Notes under the pieces: model-generated
The model's database searches: none
What the model saw: only the letters and a program-made list of their open reading frames with translations
What the model was told of the DNA's origin: nothing
From: Muribaculaceae bacterium
Lineage (GTDB): Bacteria; Bacteroidota; Bacteroidia; Bacteroidales; Muribaculaceae
NCBI GenBank assembly: GCA_029062005.1
Contig: JAIDQZ010000135.1
Location: 51,462 to 109,614, forward strand
DNA length: 58,153 nucleotides
Direction: 5' to 3'
Program-made: the position numbers and the translations under genes
Shown: in pieces, positions 26,543 to 34,667 of the stretch
Layout of the letters: the number at the start of each line of letters is the position of its first letter
Position numbering within the stretch: the stretch's first letter is position 1

Positions 26543-26831
26543 CTTATATCTCAGAAAAAAGTTTTACTCATGCAACTTCTAACGGAGTACACCTCTACAA
26601 ATTCAGCGGCAAGGAGCTGATCACCGTCAACGGACTTCACGAGTATGACACAGCAACCGGACACTACTACAAGACAGCCCTGCACAATTCTAAATACTCC
26701 ATTACTACATGGTGTAAAACATATGTCAACATTATTATTGAACCCGAGGGGGAGTCTAAACGTTTGATTATTGAAATATTTATTGAAACCTTGTCGATAC
26801 TTGATTTTAACTTTTATTGGCACAATATTTG
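26512..26831 (+). pseudogene. Relic of an RHS-repeat core protein
   Basis: A start-less open frame runs from the TGA at 26509 to the TGA at 26829-26831. Codons near 26587-26665 read HLYKFSGKELITVNGLHEYD, which resembles the RHS-repeat-associated core (PYKFSGKELD..NGL..YDFGAR.YD) common in Bacteroidales RHS proteins. The match breaks off after TGHYY and the rest is unlike the family. There is no start codon, signal or repeat array. It is most simply a decayed fragment left by a lost RHS gene or gene cassette. Confidence 0.5.
26801..26831 (+). promoter_or_regulatory. Putative grpE-dnaJ promoter
   Basis: TTG (26801-26803), 20 bp, AATATTTG (26824-26831; one mismatch to TAnnTTTG). The predicted start of transcription coincides with the ATG at 26838, so the message would be nearly leaderless if that start is used. 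No inverted CIRCE-type heat-shock element was seen. Confidence 0.45.
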
Positions 26832-26837
26832 ATAACC

Positions 26838-27500
26838 ATGAACTACAGAAATAATAGAAATAACCGCAAAAGAGGCTTCAAACCCTCCTTCAATAATAAA
26901 AACAAGACTATGAACGAAAATAAATATTATAATGATATGGATCAGTCACAGGCTGTCGATCCCGAACAGGAGGGAAATGCCGTGATTGACGGCGACTATG
27001 CAGGAGATACAGAAGACACTCAGGCTGAACAAGAAGTAAATACGCTTGAGAATCAACTTGTCGAACTTCAGGCTCAGGTAGAGAAAGAAAAGAAGGAATA
27101 TCTTTTCCTTGCCGCAGAATTTGACAATTACCGCAAGCGCACTCTAAAAGAAAAGGCAGAAATAATCAAGAACGGCGGTGAGAACGTGCTTAAAGGTCTT
27201 CTCCCTATAGTTGATGATTTCGAAAGAGGACTCAAAGCAGCTGAGTCAGACTCTGATGCGAAGTCAGTGGTGGAAGGCATGAACCTTATCTACAATAAGC
27301 TCATAAAATATCTTGAGAGCTTAGGGGTAAAGGAAATGGCTTCGACCGGAGAAGATTTCAATTCCGATCTCCATGAGGCAATTGCCCAGGTACCCGCCCC
27401 ATCAGAAGATATGAAGGGGAAGGTGCTTGATACTGTGCAGAAAGGTTATATGATCAACGATAAAGTGCTCCGCCATGCTAAAGTGGCAGTAGCCCAGTAA
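26838..27500 (+). CDS. grpE: Nucleotide exchange factor GrpE
   Basis: GrpE releases ADP from DnaK. The frame shows an N-terminal basic, Asn/Arg-rich stretch, an acidic segment, a long coiled coil (from VNTLENQLVELQ), the hallmark FLAAEFDNYRKRT, then LLPIVDDFERGL and the C-terminal beta domain with FNSDLHEAIAQVP and GYMINDKVLRHAKVAVA. In-frame ATGs at 26817, 26838 and 26910 are possible. I chose 26838 because a candidate -7 box ends at 26831; 26910 would give a length nearer the usual family size. It is followed 35 bp later by dnaJ; dnaK is not in the window. Confidence 0.93.
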   Translation: MNYRNNRNNRKRGFKPSFNNKNKTMNENKYYNDMDQSQAVDPEQEGNAVIDGDYAGDTEDTQAEQEVNTLENQLVELQAQVEKEKKEYLFLAAEFDNYRKRTLKEKAEIIKNGGENVLKGLLPIVDDFERGLKAAESDSDAKSVVEGMNLIYNKLIKYLESLGVKEMASTGEDFNSDLHEAIAQVPAPSEDMKGKVLDTVQKGYMINDKVLRHAKVAVAQ

Positions 27501-27535
27501 TCATACAGAAGACTTCACCATAAAGATCCACTATC

Positions 27536-28768
27536 ATGGCAGAAAAAAGAGATTATTATGAAGTGCTGGGCGTCGCAAAAAACGCTACTGCAGACGAAAT
27601 AAAAAAGGCATATAGGAAAAAGGCGATTCAGTTCCATCCTGATAAATATTCCGACAAGCCTGAATCAGAACAGAAGGCTGCCGAGGAAAAATTCAAGGAG
27701 GCTGCCGAGGCATACGATGTGCTCAGCGACGAGAAGAAACGCCAGCTCTACGACGCATACGGTCACAATATGGGACCACAGGGATTCAGCGGCGGAGGCG
27801 GCGGATCCTACGGCGGTTTCAGCGGCTTCGGCGGAGGTGGATTCTCAATGGAAGACATCTTCTCTAATTTCGGAGATATTTTCGGCGATGCATTTGCAGG
27901 AGCCGGAACATATAGAGGATATTCATCCGGCGGTGGCAGAACTCGCAAGCCGGTAAATAAAGGCACCGACCTCCGAATCACAGTCAAGGTAAGCTTGAAG
28001 GATATAGCCAACGGCGTAGACAAGAAGCTGAAAATACCTAAATTTGTGGCTTGCCAGCATTGCAACGGTACCGGAGCAAAAGACGGCACGGCATTCCACA
28101 CATGCCAGCGTTGCGGCGGCACTGGCTATGTGACACAGATGCGCCAGACATTCCTCGGCGCACAGCAGGTGCAGTCTGTATGTCCTGAATGCAACGGTGA
28201 GGGAAAAGTGATCACAGAAGAGTGCAAATATTGTCATGGGACCGGAGTCGAGAAGAAAGACACGATAGTGGAATTCCATATTCCGGCAGGCGTGTCAGAC
28301 GGTCAGACACTCGTACTTAAAGGCGAAGGCAACGCACCCCGCCACGGCGGAGTGAACGGTGACCTCCTAATCGTGATACAGGAAGAGAAGAATGCCGAAC
28401 TCATCCGCGACGAACAGGATCTTATCTACAATCTTATGCTTGATTTCCCGACAGCTGCTCTCGGTGGAAGTGCGGAGATACCTCTTATTGACGGCAAAGC
28501 ACGCGTAAAGATTGCCCCGGGGACACAACCGGGCAAGGTGTTGAGACTGCGTGGCAAAGGTCTTCCCGCCTTCCAGAACGAACACGTGAAGGGAGATATC
28601 CTTGTCAACGTGATGGTCTATGTGCCGGAAAATCTCTCAGATGCGGAAAAGAGCGCTATTGAAAGCCTCAAAGACAGCAGCAATGTAGTGCCGACGGAAT
28701 CTACCTCGAAGAGGATATTCTCTCGCCTGCGCCACATATTCAACAAAGAAAACAGAGGAGAACAGTAA
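27536..28768 (+). CDS. dnaJ: Chaperone DnaJ (Hsp40)
   Basis: The 410-residue co-chaperone stimulates the DnaK ATPase and delivers substrates. The J domain (5-75) has the HPD motif at 34-36. A Gly/Phe-rich linker follows (about 80-130). The zinc domain has four CxxCxGxG motifs ([32 protein letters not shown]), and C-terminal substrate-binding domains follow. About 25 extra residues at the end, rich in Ser and basic residues, extend past the usual C terminus. Type I DnaJ, complete. It forms an operon with grpE. Confidence 0.97.
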   Translation: MAEKRDYYEVLGVAKNATADEIKKAYRKKAIQFHPDKYSDKPESEQKAAEEKFKEAAEAYDVLSDEKKRQLYDAYGHNMGPQGFSGGGGGSYGGFSGFGGGGFSMEDIFSNFGDIFGDAFAGAGTYRGYSSGGGRTRKPVNKGTDLRITVKVSLKDIANGVDKKLKIPKFVACQHCNGTGAKDGTAFHTCQRCGGTGYVTQMRQTFLGAQQVQSVCPECNGEGKVITEECKYCHGTGVEKKDTIVEFHIPAGVSDGQTLVLKGEGNAPRHGGVNGDLLIVIQEEKNAELIRDEQDLIYNLMLDFPTAALGGSAEIPLIDGKARVKIAPGTQPGKVLRLRGKGLPAFQNEHVKGDILVNVMVYVPENLSDAEKSAIESLKDSSNVVPTESTSKRIFSRLRHIFNKENRGEQ

Positions 28769-28790
28769 GAGAGAGTTCCATTCTCTTATA

Positions 28791-28830
28791 TGCAAAGCCC
28801 CGACAGCAAAAAAACTGTCGGGGCTTTGCA
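28791..28830 (+). terminator. Terminator between dnaJ and the convergent M6 protease gene
   Basis: Perfect 16-bp arms (28791-28806, 28815-28830) with GCCCCGACAG core and an A-rich 8-nt loop. T residues lie in the arm end and just after it. The position between convergent genes suggests it serves both. Confidence 0.8.
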
Positions 28831-28876
28831 TTTGGAAATGTCCGTTCTTATCCAATCCTGAGGCATTTTCAATTCT

Positions 28877-30643
28877 TCATTTGACAAGCACTTTCCTGCC
28901 ATCTACTATGTATATACCCTTATCAGGATTATTGACCTTTCTGCCAGTAAGGTCAAAATATGTCTTATTGCCGCCCGCAGATTCCAAACCGGCTATGGAT
29001 TCGACTCCATTGGTGTCATATACTACAGCGTTGAATGTGATGATGCCGTCTTCCGATTCTGATATATCCTCTATGTCATATGCGAGGCGCTTCTTAGCCC
29101 AGCTTGCAAGCTGAGGCTTGGAATCAAAAGTCAAGGAAGTGTTTCCGGTCACACCCGGAAAAGAATCGCCGTCGCGGGTTGCTTCAGACCTGGTGTTGTC
29201 AGCCTCCACAATATCCACTCTCTGGTGAGAGCTGGCATTATTCACAGTATTGGCTGCCCAGGCACCCTTATTGTAATCAACGTGCCACACAAGCATTCCA
29301 TGACCGGGAATGAACTCATCGTTACCATGCTGCTGTCTGTTTTCAAAGAAGAAAAATTCATTATCCTTTTCAGTAGGCAGCGCGAAGGCAATATTAGTCG
29401 AAGACAAATCAGGCAGCTCATTCATACCCGCCTTCAACGGCTCATACTCCAACCATCCGAGCGCACATTTTTCAAATGAAGAATAGTTGGGAGGTGTCAG
29501 GCGATCGTTGTTGTAGGGACCGTTATCCATTACACTCCATCCTCCGGGAGTATAACCCGCCGTCATGGTGTTGGTATTGTAAAGGTCAGGCAATCCCATC
29601 ACGTGGCTGAATTCATGAATGAAAGTTCCTATTCCGTCAGGACGCTTATATCCGCTTGGATACTCGCATGTGCATGCGTAGTGGTTGAGACGCACACCAT
29701 CGAAAACAAATTCCTCCAGAGGATGTACAGCCGCCACATCCCAAGAATGGGGCCATACTGCATTTTTCACACCGCTGTCATGCTCCCCTTTTCCGGCATA
29801 GAAAATGAAGACATTGTCGATCATGCCGTCTCCGTCCCTGTCATACTGTGAGAAATCAACGGTATCATCAAGTATGCGGCATGCATCGATCGCCATTTCT
29901 TCCGGGTGGAGATCATTGCCAAAACCATCGTTGCCACCATAATATTTACGTTCATTAGGCAACTCGACCGGTCCGTAGACATCAAAATCCGGAAGGAAAA
30001 GTCCGTTGGAATTCTCAATAAACCAATCTCTGGCAGACCCTAAAGAACCGAAATCGGAAAAACCTTCTTCATTCAGCATCCGATTGAAATAGTCAAAATC
30101 TCCATAGTTGAATTTTTCATCGGCATATTCAACAAGTATCACCAGTCCTTTCTGCTTACCCATAACCGGAAAAGTTGCCTCACAGCGTCCGAAATTCATC
30201 GGAACCAGTCTTGATTCTCCCTCATCCTGCGTATCATCATCGTCTGAACGTGTCAGTAAATTTCTTTTATAGGCATTCGCCTGCAATTTTTCAAAACGTC
30301 TTGATTTATTGGCAAGCAACTTTTCCGCCCAACCGTCGACAAGATATTTGGGCTGCAACTCTTCAGACAATGAAAAATCTTCCTTAAAAGATCGCACGGC
30401 TATTCCGGATGATTTTGGGAAACCACTGGAATCAAACATCGCATATTCCATTCTACCGTCTGACTCTACAAGTAGATGCCCTGATTCGGAATATATCATG
30501 TGGCAGTGTTCGTCACCCGATATCCGGATATTTATCACCGAACCATCCGGCTGGGTATATGCGACAAAACCCGGTTTCGCCGGGATTGCCGAGGCACCGG
30601 CGCATATACCGGATGCCAGTATCGAAAATAAAATGCGTTTCAT
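28877..30643 (-). CDS. Secreted M6 family metalloprotease
   Basis: The 588-residue protein has a signal peptide (about 1-19), a propeptide region with an MIYSESGHLLVE block, and a zinc peptidase domain with HEFSH at 343-347 (His343, Glu344, His347) followed by GLPDLY, where the Asp may be the third ligand, as in M6 (immune inhibitor A-type) enzymes. DRDGDGMIDN (268-277) looks like a calcium loop. The C-terminal block (YFDLTGRKVNNPDKGIYIVD, then GRKVLVK) is the short sorting-type tail common in Prevotella-like Bacteroidales. Probably secreted, with unknown protein substrates. It lies 58 bp after the barrel protein gene on the same strand. Confidence 0.92.
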   Translation of the reverse strand: MKRILFSILASGICAGASAIPAKPGFVAYTQPDGSVINIRISGDEHCHMIYSESGHLLVESDGRMEYAMFDSSGFPKSSGIAVRSFKEDFSLSEELQPKYLVDGWAEKLLANKSRRFEKLQANAYKRNLLTRSDDDDTQDEGESRLVPMNFGRCEATFPVMGKQKGLVILVEYADEKFNYGDFDYFNRMLNEEGFSDFGSLGSARDWFIENSNGLFLPDFDVYGPVELPNERKYYGGNDGFGNDLHPEEMAIDACRILDDTVDFSQYDRDGDGMIDNVFIFYAGKGEHDSGVKNAVWPHSWDVAAVHPLEEFVFDGVRLNHYACTCEYPSGYKRPDGIGTFIHEFSHVMGLPDLYNTNTMTAGYTPGGWSVMDNGPYNNDRLTPPNYSSFEKCALGWLEYEPLKAGMNELPDLSSTNIAFALPTEKDNEFFFFENRQQHGNDEFIPGHGMLVWHVDYNKGAWAANTVNNASSHQRVDIVEADNTRSEATRDGDSFPGVTGNTSLTFDSKPQLASWAKKRLAYDIEDISESEDGIITFNAVVYDTNGVESIAGLESAGGNKTYFDLTGRKVNNPDKGIYIVDGRKVLVK

Positions 30644-30701
30644 CTGCTATTGTCAATTATATATAACGTCAGGAGCGCATTCCCAATGTAATAGTCCTAT
30701 C

Positions 30702-31358
30702 CTACCATTCATATGAGACTGTTGCCCCTAATGAATTTAACGTACCGGAATTGCTATTATTGTACCACCAGTAGTTACATGTCAATAATTGATAGGTCAG
30801 ACCTATATCCACGGCACGTTTCCCGTTACTGCTGACAGGAACTCTAAGTCCCAACGAGGGTCGCAGCATGAAATATTCAGATCCGTTGATATATCCGTTT
30901 TCGATGGCAAGATAATTTTTCCCAATAAGAAAAGATCCGCCGGCTTTAACATCAATGAAGAATGAAGCACTTTTCCTGCTGCCGATATTAAACCGGAAGT
31001 CTGTGAAGATCGGAATCATCACTCCGTTTGTGCGCACCTGACGATTATAATTCCACTCGTTGTATCCGGAATCTGTCTTTGAATATACCAGATCAACTCC
31101 CAAGCCGGCACCCATGAAAAACCAATTGTTGTACTGGTAGCCCTGGGTAGTGCTAACTCCTACAAAATCTGCCTGCAGATGACCGAAACCACCGGTATAA
31201 GTAGCCTCGACGTATCCTTTGTAGCGTGAGCCTCCCATTACGGCAGTCTGCAGAAGGTTGGCTGCCTGATTTACAATATCGTAATACTGTGCGCTTGATG
31301 ATATTGGATTTATTATTCCAATTAATGCAATGATGAGCGAAAGATAGAGTTTTTTCAT
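30702..31358 (-). CDS. Predicted outer-membrane beta-barrel protein
   Basis: From Met4 of the longest frame (MKKLYLSLII) the protein has 218 residues with a clear signal peptide (cleavage after SSSAQ or just before it) and alternating strands rich in Tyr, Gly and Asn, ending VSYEW with a terminal aromatic residue as in outer-membrane barrels. About eight strands are plausible. I do not recognise a specific family, and the function is unknown. The start at 31367 is also possible. It is upstream of and co-directional with the M6 protease gene. Confidence 0.75.
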   Translation of the reverse strand: MKKLYLSLIIALIGIINPISSSAQYYDIVNQAANLLQTAVMGGSRYKGYVEATYTGGFGHLQADFVGVSTTQGYQYNNWFFMGAGLGVDLVYSKTDSGYNEWNYNRQVRTNGVMIPIFTDFRFNIGSRKSASFFIDVKAGGSFLIGKNYLAIENGYINGSEYFMLRPSLGLRVPVSSNGKRAVDIGLTYQLLTCNYWWYNNSNSGTLNSLGATVSYEW

Positions 31359-31592
31359 AACATTCAACTGTTGAGCGTTTATACCGGAATTTCATTCTCT
31401 ATATACTCACAACAAACTCAAGTATATAAAGTTCTCTATTTTCACTCAGCCGAAGATTCCGGATATAGTCCTTATCCTTCCTCCATGCCGCAGCAAATTC
31501 CCAGACTATGATAGATTCATCATAATCCAGCAGATTTTTCCTTATCATCTTAAAAAAGATTATTAATATATATATCGTTCGAAAAAAATGAT

Positions 31593-31600
31593 TAACTTTG
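31593..31600 (+). promoter_or_regulatory. -7 element immediately before the PAP2 gene
   Basis: TAACTTTG (31593-31600) lies 5 bp before the ATG at 31606 and overlaps the first six codons of the longest open frame (ATG at 31588). The -33 region is AT-rich with no good TTTG. If active, the message would start at or very near the AUG. Confidence 0.5.
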
Positions 31601-31605
31601 CAAGC

Positions 31606-32445
31606 ATGAAAAGGATCGCCATTGTATTATGCCTTCTTGCTTCAATAAGCAGCTGCCTGGCAGAAATATTACCAAATGATTCAATATCCCGTGATATTGA
31701 AATAGGAACCACTACATATCAAGAAGTCGAAGTTGCCACAGCTGCTTTTGATGAAGATGAAAGCCGGGAATACCCTTCAGTGACACAGACTCCCTATACT
31801 TTCAAACCGACGCAACTGATAGTGCCCGGAGCCCTTCTGGCAGCCGGAATCACGGGTGTATATACATGGGATAACTTTAAAAACAACGTCCGCGACAAAT
31901 TCTCAGGTTATAAGAAAGGACACACTTTCAAGGCAGATGACTATATACAGTACGTACCGGCAGTCGGATACCTCGGATTGGGATTTATACCCGGCATCAA
32001 GACCAGAAGTGATTTCAAGGGGAGAATAATGGCAGGAGTCACCGCATACGCAGTGATGGCTGTAGCCGTAAACGCAATGAAATACTCGTTCAAGCATCCA
32101 CGTCCAGGCTCGGGAACAAGGAATTCCTTCCCCTCAGGTCACTCCGCAACCGTCTTCACCGGGGCTGAACTTATGCGAATTGAATATGGCAACTACATCG
32201 GAATCGCAGGATATGCAGTAGCGGTCACTGTAGGGGCCTTGAGAATTTACAACGACAGGCACTGGATCACCGATGTATTCGGAGGAGCAGCTATAGGAAT
32301 ACTAAGTGCCCGCATAGGATACTGGCTGCTACCTTGGGAACAGAAACTATTCAAACTTGACAAAAAGAACGAACACAACAAATCACTCGCCCTTCTGCCT
32401 ATGATCGGAGAGACCAACGGCATGGCATTTTCAATGCAATTCTGA
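31606..32445 (+). CDS. PAP2 superfamily phosphatase (lipid phosphatase-like)
   Basis: The three PAP2 signature motifs are present: KYSFKHPRP, PSGH and RIYNDRHWITDVFGG (residues near 160-235). They give a vanadium-haloperoxidase-like His-based phosphatase. An N-terminal signal or first helix and several hydrophobic segments place it in the membrane facing the periplasm. Substrates may be undecaprenyl pyrophosphate, phosphatidate or lipid A phosphates; the sequence does not decide. The start at 31606 was preferred over 31588 because a -7 box covers the region between them and the signal peptide begins cleanly with MKRIAIVLCLLAS. Confidence 0.9.
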   Translation: MKRIAIVLCLLASISSCLAEILPNDSISRDIEIGTTTYQEVEVATAAFDEDESREYPSVTQTPYTFKPTQLIVPGALLAAGITGVYTWDNFKNNVRDKFSGYKKGHTFKADDYIQYVPAVGYLGLGFIPGIKTRSDFKGRIMAGVTAYAVMAVAVNAMKYSFKHPRPGSGTRNSFPSGHSATVFTGAELMRIEYGNYIGIAGYAVAVTVGALRIYNDRHWITDVFGGAAIGILSARIGYWLLPWEQKLFKLDKKNEHNKSLALLPMIGETNGMAFSMQF

Positions 32446-32481
32446 AATCTTATGAGGCGGAATCTAAGTCAGTAACAGTTC

Positions 32482-33045
32482 TTAGTTTTCAGAAAATATT
32501 TCCTCGATCTTCTTTACAGCGTGGTGGTAGCTTGCCTTCAGCGCTCCTACTGACGTGCCGAGAATCTCGGATATTTCCTCATATTTCATTTCATCGAAAT
32601 ACCGCATGTTGAAAACTATCCTTTGTTTTTCAGGGAGTTTGGCTACTGCCTTTAGCAATTCCGCTTGAAGCTCATCGCCATCGAAGTATTCATCAGCCTG
32701 GATATTGTTGAGCAGAAACGAGTCATCACCTTCCTCAACATTAAGCTGATTGCGTGTGCGCTCCTTATTGAGGAAATTTATCGACTCATTGACAGCAATC
32801 TTATAAAGCCATGTCGAAAGTTTCGCATCTCCACGGAAATTATGCAGATTATTCCAGGCTTTAAGAAATACGTTCTGCAAAATATCATCGGCATCATCAT
32901 GTCGCACCACCAACTTACGTATCTGCCAATACACTGGCTCGCCATATACACGCATCAGAGTGTCGAAAGCAGCTGAAGCCGTTTTCGGGTCATGAAGCTG
33001 CTCCACCAGCCTCTTTTCATCTATGGGTAGCGCAGTTTTTGCCAT
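32482..33045 (-). CDS. ECF-type RNA polymerase sigma factor
   Basis: The 187-residue protein contains sigma region 2 (DDADDILQNVFLKAWNNLHNF, then STWLYKIAVNESINFL) and region 4 (LPEKQRIVFNMRYFDEMKYEEISEILGTSVGALKASYHHAVKKI). It directs RNA polymerase to a small regulon. A divergent gene 526 bp away encodes a small single-helix membrane protein that may be its anti-sigma partner, followed by a Spy/CpxP-like gene, which suggests an envelope-stress circuit. Its own -7 box ends 7 bp before the ATG. Confidence 0.95.
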   Translation of the reverse strand: MAKTALPIDEKRLVEQLHDPKTASAAFDTLMRVYGEPVYWQIRKLVVRHDDADDILQNVFLKAWNNLHNFRGDAKLSTWLYKIAVNESINFLNKERTRNQLNVEEGDDSFLLNNIQADEYFDGDELQAELLKAVAKLPEKQRIVFNMRYFDEMKYEEISEILGTSVGALKASYHHAVKKIEEIFSEN

Positions 33046-33052
33046 TTGGACA

Positions 33053-33083
33053 CAAAATTAATATAAAAAAACCGTTTTCGCAA
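33053..33083 (-). promoter_or_regulatory. Promoter of the ECF sigma factor gene
   Basis: On the minus strand TTG (33083-33081), 20 bp, TAATTTTG (33060-33053). The ATG follows at 33045, so the predicted start of transcription falls within about 3 nt of the start codon. It resembles housekeeping promoters rather than an ECF promoter, so self-activation is not suggested. Confidence 0.65.
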
Positions 33084-33206
33084 TAGCATTTTTCAAAAGA
33101 AAGCATATACTCATGTTTAAATTTCTTAAAAAACAATAAGTCTACTTTCTAGAACTCAAGTTGAGGTTTAGGAAATTCAGGAGGTTTTGGAAGCTATCTT
33201 TACATT

Positions 33207-33413
33207 ATGGTCGACTTCCTGAATCCGGACGAACCCTTCATCAAGGTGAACACATGGCAGCCGGAACGCAAACCTGACCTTACACCTGACCTACCGAAGG
33301 ATTCACCATACAATGGTATATTTTCCAACGGATATTTCGGACAGACTCTAACCTCGGGACTTTATTATCCCGGGACATTTATTTTTAGGATCAATTTCAA
33401 AAAAGGATTTTGA
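33207..33413 (+). CDS. Possible small protein of unknown function
   Basis: A 68-residue frame (MVDFLNPDEPFIKVNTWQPE at the start) in the gap between the sigma factor and the anti-sigma-like gene. Codon choice looks like that of neighbouring genes, and a near-consensus -7 box (TATCTTTA, 33195-33202) sits 4 bp before the ATG. No signal, membrane helix or known domain. It may be real, a relic, or chance. In the rest of the 526-bp gap (33046-33571) I recognise only the sigma promoter. Confidence 0.3.
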   Translation: MVDFLNPDEPFIKVNTWQPERKPDLTPDLPKDSPYNGIFSNGYFGQTLTSGLYYPGTFIFRINFKKGF

Positions 33414-33571
33414 ACGGGAGAATGAGACATGACCTCTCTGAGAAACCTTTTTCTTTCCAGCATTAAACCTTTGACCATATGGATTGTCAAAAAGACATAA
33501 GCTTGACACATCAGGTGAAAGTCTTAATACAATCAATTAATTAACATTATATTATATCGATATATCTCCAC

Positions 33572-33982
33572 ATGAAAACAAGTCACGACATACTCGAAAA
33601 GATAGGTGGAAGGACCGGATACACCGTCCCGGATGGCTATTTCGACAGTGTCAGGAGCAAAATATTGCAGAATCTTCCGGAATATCAGGAACCCGGACCT
33701 GAGAAACTTTCCTTATGGAAGAAAGTGCAACCATACATATACATGGCAGCGATGTTCGCAGGCATATGGTGCATGATGAAGATGTTCCACATGATGACAA
33801 CTTCCGATCTCAGCCTTGACAATCCTCCTGAATCAATCGCCCTTGCCATGGCAGACGCCGACCATACTGAATGGATGATGCCTTCCGACAACAGCGACAT
33901 GTTCATGCTTGAAGAAGACATCTGCTCGCAATATTCTTCAATTGATGAGTTCAAGACTGACTTTGACAGTTTTGAGCCCTGA
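33572..33982 (+). CDS. Small single-pass membrane protein, putative anti-sigma partner
   Basis: The 136-residue protein has an N-terminal cytoplasmic segment with GYTVPDGYFDSVRSKILQNL, one membrane helix (about 49-70, YIYMAAMFAGIWCMMKMF) and an acidic, Met-rich outer part. The PxGYFD..R..IL block followed by a single helix is typical of small proteins encoded beside ECF sigma factors in Bacteroidales. The anti-sigma role is inferred from that context, not shown by a known zinc or HHCC motif. The next gene encodes a Spy/CpxP-like periplasmic protein 69 bp downstream. Confidence 0.65.
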   Translation: MKTSHDILEKIGGRTGYTVPDGYFDSVRSKILQNLPEYQEPGPEKLSLWKKVQPYIYMAAMFAGIWCMMKMFHMMTTSDLSLDNPPESIALAMADADHTEWMMPSDNSDMFMLEEDICSQYSSIDEFKTDFDSFEP

Positions 33983-34024
33983 ATGGTGATGGTCGGGGAT
34001 ATTTGTCCCTGACCATCACCATTC
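33981..34024 (+). promoter_or_regulatory. Long hairpin in the gap between the anti-sigma-like and Spy-like genes
   Basis: Nineteen-base arms (33981-33999 and 34006-34024, core GGTGATGGTC) with one G-T pair enclose a 6-nt loop. It starts at the stop codon of the upstream gene. No T-run follows, so it is more likely an mRNA processing or stability element, or a leaky terminator, than a full stop. Confidence 0.6.
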
Positions 34025-34051
34025 TGTGACATGAATAAATAATACCTAAAT

Positions 34052-34606
34052 ATGAAAAAATATCTTTTACTTGCTTTACTTACCATCCTGACTATAACCT
34101 GTGTGTCTGCCCAAGACAACAAAGACAGGGCTAAGATGATGGAGGATCTACAGAATTTTAAAATCGATTTCCTTGCAAAGGAAATGCAGCTCACTGAAAA
34201 GGAGAAAGCTGAATTCATACCATTATATAAGGACTATGACAAGGAATGCCGCCAATCCGGCTCCGAGGTATGGAAATTAGAGCGTGAACTCAAACGAAAC
34301 AAAAATGCTTCTGACGCAGATTATAAAAAGCTTGCCGAACTGCAGCAGAAATCACGTGAAAAGCATAATGAAATCGTAAAGAGATTTGATGCCAGACTTG
34401 AAACATTTCTTTCTGCAAAGCAGATATATAATATGCATCAGGGAGAAGAAAGATTCTTAGACAAGATGAAGGAAATGCGTAGGAAGAACCATGACGGCAA
34501 GCATCCTCACGCCAGACCGGACGCTAAACCAGGAGATAAGAGACATCGTGACATGAAAGACGGAATGCATTCCGATGGAACAAATCCTCCGGAGCCCAAT
34601 GAATAA
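34052..34606 (+). CDS. Spy/CpxP-like periplasmic protein
   Basis: The 184-residue protein has a signal peptide (about 1-20, ending VSAQ) and an all-helical body: LAKEMQLTEKEKAEFIPLYKDYD is like the LTxxQ repeat of the Spy/CpxP family, followed by charged helices and FLSAKQIYNMHQGEERF. The last 40 residues are disordered and rich in His, Lys, Asp and Pro, which could bind metal. Family members act as periplasmic chaperones or stress sensors. It lies downstream of the anti-sigma-like gene. Confidence 0.75.
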   Translation: MKKYLLLALLTILTITCVSAQDNKDRAKMMEDLQNFKIDFLAKEMQLTEKEKAEFIPLYKDYDKECRQSGSEVWKLERELKRNKNASDADYKKLAELQQKSREKHNEIVKRFDARLETFLSAKQIYNMHQGEERFLDKMKEMRRKNHDGKHPHARPDAKPGDKRHRDMKDGMHSDGTNPPEPNE

Positions 34607-34667
34607 AGCCGGTTATGATATAAGTAGCAAACTATAAATCGAGCTCAGTAAGCTTTTTTAAAATGAT

